Source: Heliomicrobium undosum (lineage in GTDB: Bacteria; Bacillota; Desulfitobacteriia; Heliobacteriales; Heliobacteriaceae). Taken from it: a stretch of 64,000 nt of DNA. This document shows, in pieces, positions 53,708 through 60,673 of the stretch (the stretch's first letter is position 1; each line of letters begins with the position of its first letter). Where the stretch lies: positions 186,001 through 250,000 of the forward strand of contig NZ_WXEY01000001.1 in the NCBI RefSeq assembly GCF_009877425.1, given 5' to 3'. Position numbers and translations under genes: made by a program. A model generated the notes under the pieces. It had not been told where the DNA came from. It searched no databases and worked only from the letters and a program-made list of their open reading frames with translations.

Positions 53708-53758
53708 AAAAGACCCCCTATGATAGCGTTCTGGTTGCTGCCATAGGGGGTCTTAACA
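53708..53758. terminator. Orphan terminator-like hairpin upstream of the radical SAM operon
   Basis: AGACCCCCTATG pairs perfectly with CATAGGGGGTCT across 19 bases; T-rich sequence follows on the minus strand. No gene on either strand ends here, so it may insulate the divergent T-box transcript from the radical SAM operon. Confidence 0.55.
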
Positions 53759-53790
53759 TGTACTATTTTTTAAAATTTCCATCCGCCCCA

Positions 53791-53820
53791 TTGCCAGGAC
53801 ATCCCTTCCCATGCTAGAAT
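53791..53820 (+). promoter_or_regulatory. Promoter of the T-box/symporter transcript
   Basis: TTGCCA (53791-53796), 18 bases, TAGAAT (53815-53820), shortly before the T-box stem I. Confidence 0.55.
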
Positions 53821-53826
53821 AGCCCC

Positions 53827-54180
53827 AATCCAACTGAATCAGGTTCGCAACGTAAAAACGATGAAAAGGTAAAGTAACCTTATGGTTTCAGCCCAGAGAG
53901 CCGGGGGCAGGTGAAAGCCCGGTCTGCAAGCGATAAGGCGAAGTTCACCTTGGAGTTGCCCGCTGAAGACTCTCCCCAGGCTAAGGGGCGAGGGTTGGTA
54001 GGTGAGGCCGGATCTTCCGCCGTTATATGGAAGGGGGTATCGGTGAGGTCTTATGCCTTGGCCCGTACCCTGATGAAGGAGGGCTTTTTTTGGGCACAGT
54101 CCCAAAGAGCCAATGAGGGTGGTACCGCGGGTGATAATCCCGTCCCTTGTCGCCAGACAACGGACGGGATTTTTTATTTT
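53827..54180 (+). promoter_or_regulatory. T-box leader (tRNA-sensing riboswitch), specifier apparently TTC (Phe)
   Basis: The leader shows stem I with the AGTA loop-E motif near 53872, the apical GAGAGCC...GGTGAAAGCC pattern and TTGGAG after the specifier helix. The T-box AGGGTGGTACCGCG lies at 54116-54129 and the terminator at 54136-54180 (AATCCCGTCC with GGACGGGATT, then T run). In the specifier loop GAAG-TTC-ACC the codon TTC is followed by the expected purine, so uncharged tRNA-Phe would allow read-through into the symporter genes. The specifier reading is my inference. Confidence 0.9.
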
Positions 54181-54245
54181 TGCCTGTTTCTGTTTCAACC
54201 TGTCACTGTGTCAACGAAATCGACCACACGGAGGAGGTGGGAAAT

Positions 54246-54353
54246 TTGCTCGGACTGCACGATCCCTGGATTGCGGGCGCCTATCTGCTCTGCATTGCCT
54301 CGACGCTGCTCTGTGTCGGCTACGCCTACTGGGGCCAGCATCAGGAGGAATAA
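54246..54353 (+). CDS. Symporter small accessory protein
   Basis: A 35-residue frame starts at a TTG after CGGAGGAGGTGGGAAA. The product LLGLHDPWIAGAYLLCIAST then LLCVGYAYWGQ has one span and matches the small accessory proteins that precede sodium:solute symporters in many bacteria (LxDPWIxxAYLLCI pattern). It lies between the T-box and the symporter, so it is made with the transporter and probably binds it in the membrane. Confidence 0.85.
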   Translation: MLGLHDPWIAGAYLLCIASTLLCVGYAYWGQHQEE

Positions 54354-54501
54354 GGAGAATCGCCGCTCCAAACGAGGGCGTTCGTTGAATGCGCCAAAAA
54401 TGCAACGTTTATTCTCGGAAAATTCCGAAAAAACTTGTTCCCACATAACATTCTGATTTTCACACAAGCACAACCAAGCACAACGCGGGAGGGATGGCAA
54501 A

Positions 54502-56124
54502 GTGAAACACGGTCTCCTTTACATCATGTTGGCCTTTTATCTTGGCGCCACGGTGCTCCTCGGCTATCTGGGATACCGGCACACGCGCTCGTCCAAGGAT
54601 TACCTCATCGCCGGCGGCAACATCCATCCCTTCCTGATGGCCCTGGCCTACGGCTCCACCTTCATCTCCACCTCGGCCATCGTCGGTTTCGGCGGCGCCG
54701 CCGGCGTCTACGGCATGAGCCTGTTATGGCTCACCGTCTTCAACATCTTCGTGGGTATCTTCATCGCCTTCGTCTTCTATGGCGTTAAGACGCGCAAACT
54801 GGCCCACCAACTGGGCGTGCATACCTTCCCCGAATTTCTCGGCGCCCGCTTCTCCTCCCCTTTCATCCGCAACTTCTCGGCCAGCGTCATCGCCCTTTCC
54901 ATGCCCCTCTACGCCGCAGCCGTCATGATCGGCGGCGCCCGCTACATGGAAGAGGCCATGCAGATCAACTACACCACCTCCATGATCATCTTCGCCGTCA
55001 TCGTCCTGGCCTACGTCTTCTTCGGCGGCCTGCGGGGGGTCATCTACAATGACGCCTTGCAGAGTTCCATCATGTTCGTCGGCATGGGCGTCCTGCTCTA
55101 CCTCACCTATGATAAGTTGGGCGGCGTCGTGACGGCCCACGAAAAGCTGGGCGCCCTCAAAGACCTGGTGCCCCAGGCGCTGGCAGCCAAAGGCCACCTC
55201 GGCTGGACGGCTATGCCCCAGTTCGGGTCCGAGATCTGGTGGTTTGTCGTCTCCACCCTCGTCCTCGGCGTCGGCATCGGCGTCCTCGCCCAGCCGCAAC
55301 TCGCCGTCCGCTACATGACCGTCTCCGGCAAAAAGGATATCTACCGCGCCCTGAGCGTGGGCGGCGTCTTCATCCTCTTCATGACCGGAACGGCCTTTAC
55401 CGTCGGCGCTCTCTCCAACGTCTACTTCATGGAGCAGTCAGGCAAACTCGCCCTGGCGGCCACGGCCATTGGCGGCGCCGCGCCGAACGTCGACAAGATC
55501 ATCCCCCTGTTCATCACCCAGGCCATGCCTGAGTGGATCATGTACCTCTTCCTGCTCTCGCTCCTGGCGGCGGCCATGTCTACCTTGAGCGGCCAGTTCC
55601 ACCTCATCGCCACGTCGCTCACTTATGACCTGAACCCCAAGGCGAAAAAAGGCGACCAAAAAACGCTCCTCTGGGCGCGCGTCGGCACCGTCATCGGCTT
55701 CACCCTCACCCTGCTGCTGGCGCTCCAGCTTCCGCCCAGCATCATCGCCATCGCCACGGCCCTCTTCTTCGGCATGTGCGCCTCCGCCTTCCTGCCCATG
55801 TACACGGCCGCCCTCTACTGGCCCAAGGTGACGCCGGCCGGTGCGACCTGGAGCATGATCTCGGCCACCGTCACCTACCTCGTCCTGGTCCTCTTCGTCC
55901 ATGAGAAAGAAGCGGCCATCTTCGGCGTCTGCCAGCAGTTCTTTGGCGTAAAAACCCTGGCGACAGCCCCCTGGACTTACATCGACCCCATGGTGATCAG
56001 CCTGCCTGTCAGCGCCATCGTCCTGGTGGCCGTCAGCCTGATGACGCAAAAATCTGCCCAGGCGGAGATCCCTCCGGCGCCTCTCACGGAGACGGCAGCC
56101 AGCACGAAGGAACTGGGGCAATAG
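54502..56124 (+). CDS. Sodium:solute symporter (SSS family)
   Basis: The 540-residue protein has about 13 spans with the SSS pattern: DYLIAGGNIHPFLMALAYGST near the start, SAIVGFGGAAGVYGMSLLW, GLRGVIYNDALQ, and a sodium-site helix AAMSTLSGQFHLIATSLTYD. Members take up Na+ with amino acids, carboxylates or sugars. The GTG at 54502 follows GCGGGAGGGATGGCAAA. The leading T-box suggests an amino acid substrate, perhaps phenylalanine, which would be unusual for this family. A terminator follows. Confidence 0.9.
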   Translation: MKHGLLYIMLAFYLGATVLLGYLGYRHTRSSKDYLIAGGNIHPFLMALAYGSTFISTSAIVGFGGAAGVYGMSLLWLTVFNIFVGIFIAFVFYGVKTRKLAHQLGVHTFPEFLGARFSSPFIRNFSASVIALSMPLYAAAVMIGGARYMEEAMQINYTTSMIIFAVIVLAYVFFGGLRGVIYNDALQSSIMFVGMGVLLYLTYDKLGGVVTAHEKLGALKDLVPQALAAKGHLGWTAMPQFGSEIWWFVVSTLVLGVGIGVLAQPQLAVRYMTVSGKKDIYRALSVGGVFILFMTGTAFTVGALSNVYFMEQSGKLALAATAIGGAAPNVDKIIPLFITQAMPEWIMYLFLLSLLAAAMSTLSGQFHLIATSLTYDLNPKAKKGDQKTLLWARVGTVIGFTLTLLLALQLPPSIIAIATALFFGMCASAFLPMYTAALYWPKVTPAGATWSMISATVTYLVLVLFVHEKEAAIFGVCQQFFGVKTLATAPWTYIDPMVISLPVSAIVLVAVSLMTQKSAQAEIPPAPLTETAASTKELGQ

Positions 56125-56169
56125 GTGTCTGTCGCTTCAAGTTTATCGACAAAAGCTTCAATTAATCTT

Positions 56170-56200
56170 GCGGAGCGTCGCGTGGATGCTCCGCCTTTTT
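56170..56200 (+). terminator. Terminator of the symporter transcript
   Basis: GCGGAGC pairs with GCTCCGC, followed by five T. Confidence 0.8.
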
Positions 56201-56350
56201 GTGTCTAAAATTATTTCCTTTCGTTCCATCAAAGCAAGAAGAGCGAGGCAAGGAAACATCCCTATTGATGTTCCGCATTGCTCGCCCTCTCGTCATCCCT
56301 ATTATCCTTTGTCGACCCCTATTATCCTTTTTAAACTATCTGCCTTCCTC

Positions 56351-56590
56351 TCAGTACTGCTCCGGAATCCGGGAATACCTTGCAGCCGACGCGGGTTCGC
56401 AGGCCAGATTCGCCAGGTGGCGCGCCAGGATCTCCAACTGCTTTTCCAGGCTGACAACGCGGGCTTCCAGCTCGCCCACCCGCCCTTTCAGTCCGGCCAT
56501 CTCCACGGCCAGGGCGCGGGGATCCAGCGGACCGGTGATCCCCCTGTGTCGTTCTATTTGTGAAAGGCCTGCGCCCATCGCTTGTTCCAT
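56351..56590 (-). CDS. Small coiled-coil hypothetical protein
   Basis: The 79-residue product has a heptad pattern in its middle (AVEMAGLKGRVGELEARVVS and EKQLEILARHLANLA), so a coiled coil is likely. GGAGTAAGGATAG precedes the ATG. There is one Cys and no membrane span. It diverges from the tRNA cluster. No family is recognised. Confidence 0.6.
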   Translation of the reverse strand: MEQAMGAGLSQIERHRGITGPLDPRALAVEMAGLKGRVGELEARVVSLEKQLEILARHLANLACEPASAARYSRIPEQY

Positions 56591-56665
56591 CTATCCTTAC
56601 TCCCCCCGGCGGCGCTGTATATCGGGAAGCCCGCCTACAGGAATATATGCAAGGGCCGGCTCTGT

Positions 56666-56752
56666 ATTCCCAATGTATTCCCAATGTATTCCCAGCGAAT
56701 TCCCAGTGAATTCCGACGGATCCCCAATGGCTCCCCAACAGATTCCCAAAGA
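56666..56752 (+). repeat. Eight 11-bp tandem repeats upstream of the tRNA promoter
   Basis: The unit is ATTCCCAATGT and variants: ATTCCCAATGT twice, ATTCCCAGCGA, ATTCCCAGTGA, ATTCCGACGG (one base short), ATCCCCAATGG, CTCCCCAACAG and ATTCCCAAAGA. The period of about one helical turn puts the same face of each unit on one side of the DNA. The array ends nine bases before the -35 box of the tRNA operon. Confidence 0.8.
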
Positions 56753-56760
56753 ATACCCTC

Positions 56761-56789
56761 TTGACGGAAAGCGACTTCCCGGTTATACT
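56761..56789 (+). promoter_or_regulatory. Promoter of the tRNA-Pro/tRNA-Tyr operon
   Basis: TTGACG (56761-56766), 17 bases, TATACT (56784-56789), 12 bases ahead of tRNA-Pro. Confidence 0.8.
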
Positions 56790-56801
56790 AACATTTGTCT
56801 T

Positions 56802-56878
56802 CGGGGCGTAGCTCAGTTTGGTAGAGCGCTACCTTGGGGTGGTAGAGGCCGCACGTTCAAATCGTGTCGCTCCGACCA
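56802..56878 (+). tRNA. tRNA-Pro(GGG)
   Basis: The 77 bases fold into a cloverleaf: acceptor CGGGGCG with CGCTCCG, D arm GCTCAG...GAGC, anticodon stem CTACC/GGTAG with loop TTGGGGT (anticodon GGG), T arm GCACG/CGTGT and encoded CCA. Confidence 0.95.
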
Positions 56879-56881
56879 TGT

Positions 56882-56967
56882 GGAGGGGTTCCCGAGTGGC
56901 TAAAGGGAGCAGACTGTAAATCTGCCGTCTGACGACTTCGTAGGTTCGAATCCTACCCCCTCCACCA
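56882..56967 (+). tRNA. tRNA-Tyr(GTA)
   Basis: The 86 bases have acceptor GGAGGGG with CCCCTCC, anticodon loop CTGTAAA (anticodon GTA), a long variable arm as in bacterial tRNA-Tyr (CGTCTGACGACTTCG), T loop TTCGAAT and encoded CCA. It starts three bases after tRNA-Pro. Confidence 0.96.
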
Positions 56968-56980
56968 CTTATGCGTACAG

Positions 56981-57010
56981 ACCCGTGCCCTATGCGGCGC
57001 GGGTTTTTGC
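56981..57010 (+). terminator. Terminator of the tRNA operon
   Basis: ACCCGTGCC pairs with GGCGCGGGT, followed by five T. Confidence 0.82.
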
Positions 57011-57060
57011 ATTTTAAAAAGTTTTTGCGTTTCTTCGCTTTTAAGAAGGTTCTATGACTT

Positions 57061-57748
57061 TAAAAAACGAAGACCGGAGCTGCCTTGCCTCCGGTCCTGA
57101 CCCTTTCTACCTTATTTCACGCTGGCTACCGACCGCGTGCATTCAGTTGTCTAGGATAGACCGGCCTCCCCCTCCGGGGTGTCGTTCCACCAGGGAACGC
57201 GACTGCCGGGGTATCGCTGCTGGGCGGGGCAGAAAGCAGGTCATCCGTCATTCTTCAAATGCGCCACCTCGTTTGGTCCGGTCCGGCTTCCTTGTCCTCG
57301 CTCTTGGGCGCTCATTCCTCGGTCCACATTCCATCACCCCGCCGTCCATGGCCTATCGGGGCTACGTTTCCGCCGTCTCCCACTCCCGCCGGCGCGGGGT
57401 CCCGCTCTGAAGCGGTCCGGAAACGCCGATGCGACCGCCGGAACGGAGCCGGCCGGTTACTTGGGTTCCACCTCCTCCAGTTTCCCCGGAGGTCCTGGGC
57501 GTCTGCACCAGACTTCCCGCCATTCCCGCCATCGAAGCGGCTCACTTGAACGCAATCCCGGGTCATGCGTGCAGCTCTTCATTCGATGGGAGAAGCTCAC
57601 TCGTTTTCACCGGATCCGCCGTAGCCTTCTGTCATTCCCCTCCGTTGCAGCAGAACCGGTGTCCACCAAGGCGCGGCAAGCGGGCAGACACCAGCGTGCT
57701 TAGCCCAATGGAATCTCCTCCTCTCCTTTGAATCTACCAATCTATTCG
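57061..57748 (-). ncRNA. Candidate large structured non-coding RNA (about 690 nt)
   Basis: No ribosome-site-supported gene is found on either strand, yet the stretch is GC-rich and full of hairpins read on the minus strand: GGTGTC/GGACACC, CCTCC/GGAGG, GCCGG/CCGGC, CGTTCC/GGAACG, GTCTA/TAGAC, GTCT/AGAC. It ends in a strong minus-strand terminator (57061-57097, GACCGGAG/CTCCGGTC plus T run) and has a weak promoter-like TTGAGC...TATACC near 57755-57781. Size and style suggest an ornate large RNA such as OLE, but I cannot confirm a family. Ends are estimates. Confidence 0.55.
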
Positions 57749-57901
57749 CCGCATGGTATAATTTTCCTTCTTTTGGCTCAAAATGTTATTTGTTTTTTTC
57801 TTACATTACCCATGGCGCCGGCCTCATTTACGCCTGCCTTTTCAACCCTTCCGTGATAAAATAGTAAGATAGATAAAAACCACCATGAACGAGGGAAGAC
57901 T

Positions 57902-58714
57902 ATGCACGTATATGCCCTGGTGGGTCCCAGCGGCACCGGCAAAAGCCACCGGGCCATCCGGCTCGCCGCCGAACTCCACTGTCAGGTGATCATCGACGAC
58001 GGCCTGATTATTGAAGAAAACCGCATCCTCGCCGGTACGACGGCCAAGCGGTCGTCCACCCGTATGGGCGCCATTAAAACCGCCCTTTTTCAGGAGCAGG
58101 AACACCGGGACGAAGCGGTGCAGGCGCTGTCGCGTTGCGCCCCGAAGGGAATCCTGATCCTGGGCACTTCCGAGGGAATGGTGGAAAAGATCGCCGCCCG
58201 CCTGGAACTGCCGGCGATTGAAAAGATCGTCTACATCCACGACATCGCTTCCTCCAATGAGATCCGCAAGGCCCGCTACAACCGAGCTCATCACGGTCGC
58301 CACGTCGTTCCTGCCCCCGCCCTGGAAGTGACCCGGAACTGGACCGACGCCCTGATCAACCCGGTGAAGGTCTTCTTCCAGAAGAAAGGCTCCGAGCGCA
58401 AGACCTGGGCCGAACAGTCTGTCGTCCGCCCCACCTTCACCTCTCTGGGCAACCTGTCCATCTCCACCCCGGCCATCGTTGCCGGGATCACCCACCAGGT
58501 GCAGGAAGTCCCCGGCGTCGGCGATGTGGGCAGCATCAGCATCAGCCACGGCGACGACGGCGTCACCGTCCGCCTCCCCATCACCGCCGTCTACGGGCAG
58601 CCCCTCCATGTGCTGGGCCGCAAGGTGCAGCGCCTCGCTTTCGACATACTGGAGAATATGGGTATCTCCGTGTTAGCTGTCGATGTGACGATTGAGAAGT
58701 TGTTGGTCAAATAA
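57902..58714 (+). CDS. P-loop NTPase fused to an Asp23/Gls24-like domain
   Basis: The 270-residue protein has an N-terminal P-loop domain (ALVGPSGTGKS at about 5-15, then VIIDDGLIIEENRI), a central stretch with HDIASSNEIRKARYNR, and a C-terminal Asp23/Gls24-like domain (about 180-268; LGNLSISTPAIVAGITHQVQ, VAVDVTIEKLLVK). Asp23 domains are usually stand-alone envelope-stress proteins in Firmicutes. The fusion suggests a regulator or assembly factor. The ATG follows CGAGGGAAGACT. A terminator follows within 100 bases. Confidence 0.82.
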   Translation: MHVYALVGPSGTGKSHRAIRLAAELHCQVIIDDGLIIEENRILAGTTAKRSSTRMGAIKTALFQEQEHRDEAVQALSRCAPKGILILGTSEGMVEKIAARLELPAIEKIVYIHDIASSNEIRKARYNRAHHGRHVVPAPALEVTRNWTDALINPVKVFFQKKGSERKTWAEQSVVRPTFTSLGNLSISTPAIVAGITHQVQEVPGVGDVGSISISHGDDGVTVRLPITAVYGQPLHVLGRKVQRLAFDILENMGISVLAVDVTIEKLLVK

Positions 58715-58772
58715 GGTTAATCAAGCGAGCCGCAAGCAATGCTGCAACCCCCTTCGTGAAGGCAAAGCGGAA

Positions 58773-58812
58773 AACCCCTTCCGGTATGTCCCGGAAGGGG
58801 TTTGTTTGTTTT
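58773..58812 (+). terminator. Rho-independent terminator
   Basis: AACCCCTTCCGG pairs with CCGGAAGGGGTT, followed by TTGTTTGTTTT. Confidence 0.88.
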
Positions 58813-58869
58813 CGGGGCAGAATAAAGCGTGTGAAAAACAGATCGTCGAAGACGAAGGGGGACAGCCCA

Positions 58870-59199
58870 GTGGTCGATATGTTCCGCATCCTGGCTGAAC
58901 AACGGATCCGCGAGGCCATCGACAAAGGAGAACTGGATGATCTGCCCGGCAAAGGAAAACCGGTCGATCTCGATGAAATGGCCATGGTTCCCCCGGAAAT
59001 GCGGGCCATGATCCGCTATATGAAAAATGCCGGCATCGTCCCGGAGGAGGTGCAACTCCTCAAGGAAATTGAAGCGCTATACGCCCGGCTGGACGGCGCA
59101 AAGGATGACGCTGAAAAGGAAAAACTAAAAAAGAAGATGAACGACCTGAAGTTGCAACTCCATGTCCTGCTGGAGCGAAAAAAAGGGCAACGCGCATGA
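58870..59199 (+). CDS. DUF1992 (DnaJ homologue subfamily C member 28-like) protein
   Basis: The 109-residue protein contains the DUF1992 motif: AEQRIREAIDKGELDDLPGK then GKPVDLDE, and MIRYMKNAGIVPEEV, followed by a Lys/Asp-rich coiled coil. The domain occurs alone in bacteria and in eukaryotic DNAJC28; its function is not settled. The GTG at 58870 follows AAGGGGGACAGCCCA; an ATG three codons later is possible. Confidence 0.88.
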   Translation: MVDMFRILAEQRIREAIDKGELDDLPGKGKPVDLDEMAMVPPEMRAMIRYMKNAGIVPEEVQLLKEIEALYARLDGAKDDAEKEKLKKKMNDLKLQLHVLLERKKGQRA

Positions 59200-59318
59200 G
59201 ACGCAAAAATGCCTGCACGGCGCCTCCCGGATCTTCTCTTCCGCCCTCATGGTCACAAAGTCCACGGCATCTCCCACCCTTATCCTGATGTCGGTAATGC
59301 TTGCTGTGTCATCCGGTG

Positions 59319-60035
59319 TTAGGCTCCAACAAGTTCATAAAAACGCCGCAGCAGCATCTTCCCGTACGAATGCTCCACTATGCTCCGGCGCAGCCCCTCG
59401 GGGTCCTGACCTTCGGCAAGCAACTGGTCGTTCTGCGCGTCAATGTAGGCGCCTGTGATCGCGGCGTTGAACTCCGGGTGAAACTGAACGCCCCAGATAT
59501 GGCCGTCAAGGACGAAGGCATGATGGGGTTCAAAAACGTTTTGCGCCAGCAATGTCGCCCCTTCGGGAAGCCGGAGCGCCGTCTGGGCATGGGTGACATG
59601 GCCCCAGAAGCGTTCCGGTAGACACCCGAGCAGCGGATCTTTTTTTCCCGCCTCCGTGAGTTCGATGGTTGCCGTGCCCACCTCTTTGCCCTTCGGGTGA
59701 TAGTCCACATCGCCGCCAAAGGCGCGAGCCAGCAACTGGTGTCCGTAACAAATACCGAGGATGGGGATGCCCGTTGGTCTTACATCCCGCAGCCAGGAGG
59801 ACAGGTTTAGGCTCCATTCATCATTGTCGGTGACCATGGCGTGAGAACCGGTGATCACGACTGCCTTAATCTCCGAAGGACCGGGCAAGCCGGCGCCTTC
59901 GAAAACAGGGGTGATAATCGCCTGCTCGCGACTGAGGCCCATCGGGCGCAGAATAAAGTCCTCAAAGTCGCCCTCACTTGCGAGAATGGAGGCAAGAGTG
60001 GCGCCTGTCTTGATGATGAGCAGTTTTTTCATCAT
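59319..60035 (-). CDS. Class I glutamine amidotransferase (GMP-synthase-like)
   Basis: The 238-residue protein has the class I GATase triad: the nucleophile in LGICYGHQLLARAFGG and the His/Glu pair in WGVQFHPEFN. It resembles stand-alone YfeJ/GuaA-like amidotransferases, which may hydrolyse gamma-glutamyl compounds or supply ammonia. Its start overlaps the stop of the upstream four-span membrane protein gene by four bases, so they are co-translated. No synthetase partner is adjacent. Confidence 0.88.
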   Translation of the reverse strand: MMKKLLIIKTGATLASILASEGDFEDFILRPMGLSREQAIITPVFEGAGLPGPSEIKAVVITGSHAMVTDNDEWSLNLSSWLRDVRPTGIPILGICYGHQLLARAFGGDVDYHPKGKEVGTATIELTEAGKKDPLLGCLPERFWGHVTHAQTALRLPEGATLLAQNVFEPHHAFVLDGHIWGVQFHPEFNAAITGAYIDAQNDQLLAEGQDPEGLRRSIVEHSYGKMLLRRFYELVGA

Positions 60036-60529
60036 TCGATACCGCCTTCATTTAAAACATCGCTCCTATTTGTTGCCGGATAATTCAAGAGCGTTTTGAT
60101 CCGCCTCTGCCCAAAATAGGCGATGGCAACGGCAACGGAAAAAGTCGCTGCGTCGATGGCCGCCGCGACGTGCAGATTGAACGCGATGGGTTGTTCATAG
60201 GTAAACATAATGATTGCAGGCGTCAGCTCAAGAAAAGTTGAGGAATGGGCAGCGCGAAAGAGCAAGCAATACCCCCATTTGGCGAGGATAAAGAGCATAA
60301 AGAAACCCCAGATCAGAAGCGTTCTCTGGGCAGATCGCGTCCAAAGCAAGATGCCTCTCCCCACAGCAATCATGTAGGTCAAGACCGATAAATACCCGAA
60401 AAAACGCAGCCCGGTCATGATTAACAACCCTGTGGTAAAAATGCCAAGGAAGAAAAAAATGATATAAAGCCCGAGGAAACGGGCGAACACCCATAGCAGC
60501 TCGAGTTGAGGCGCGTCGCTGCGGTCCAT
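60032..60529 (-). CDS. Four-span membrane protein, unknown function
   Basis: The 165-residue protein has four hydrophobic spans (about 10-35, 38-60, 75-95, 125-145) with short loops. It starts at an ATG after GGGGGAGGTGATGGG and is translationally coupled to the glutamine amidotransferase. Size and four-span shape resemble OLE-associated membrane protein OapA, but I see no sequence evidence for that link. No family is recognised. Confidence 0.65.
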   Translation of the reverse strand: MDRSDAPQLELLWVFARFLGLYIIFFFLGIFTTGLLIMTGLRFFGYLSVLTYMIAVGRGILLWTRSAQRTLLIWGFFMLFILAKWGYCLLFRAAHSSTFLELTPAIIMFTYEQPIAFNLHVAAAIDAATFSVAVAIAYFGQRRIKTLLNYPATNRSDVLNEGGIE

Positions 60530-60594
60530 CCCATCACCTCCCCCACTTATCTTACTGTAAAAACTTCTCAACTAGCAAGCTGCAGTGGCTTAGA

Positions 60595-60632
60595 TTAAAA
60601 AGAGAACTAGCCGATATTTCGTTAGTTCTCGT
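60595..60632 (-). terminator. Terminator of the biotin operon
   Basis: The minus strand forms GAGAACTA paired with TAGTTCTC, followed by five T, 40 bases past the bioA stop. Confidence 0.82.
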
Positions 60633-60673
60633 CAACAATTTGAAACTTTGAATGAAAATCAGGAGGCGCCTTC

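Noticed and set aside
56666-56752. The 11-bp array as a CRISPR
   Set aside because: Units are only 11 bases and directly abutting, with no spacers and no cas genes nearby.
57054-57731. Several open plus-strand frames of 90-170 codons over the ncRNA candidate
   Set aside because: No ribosome sites, heavy Pro/Arg/Ser composition typical of reading through a structured RNA, overlapping one another, and a minus-strand terminator and hairpins explain the region better.
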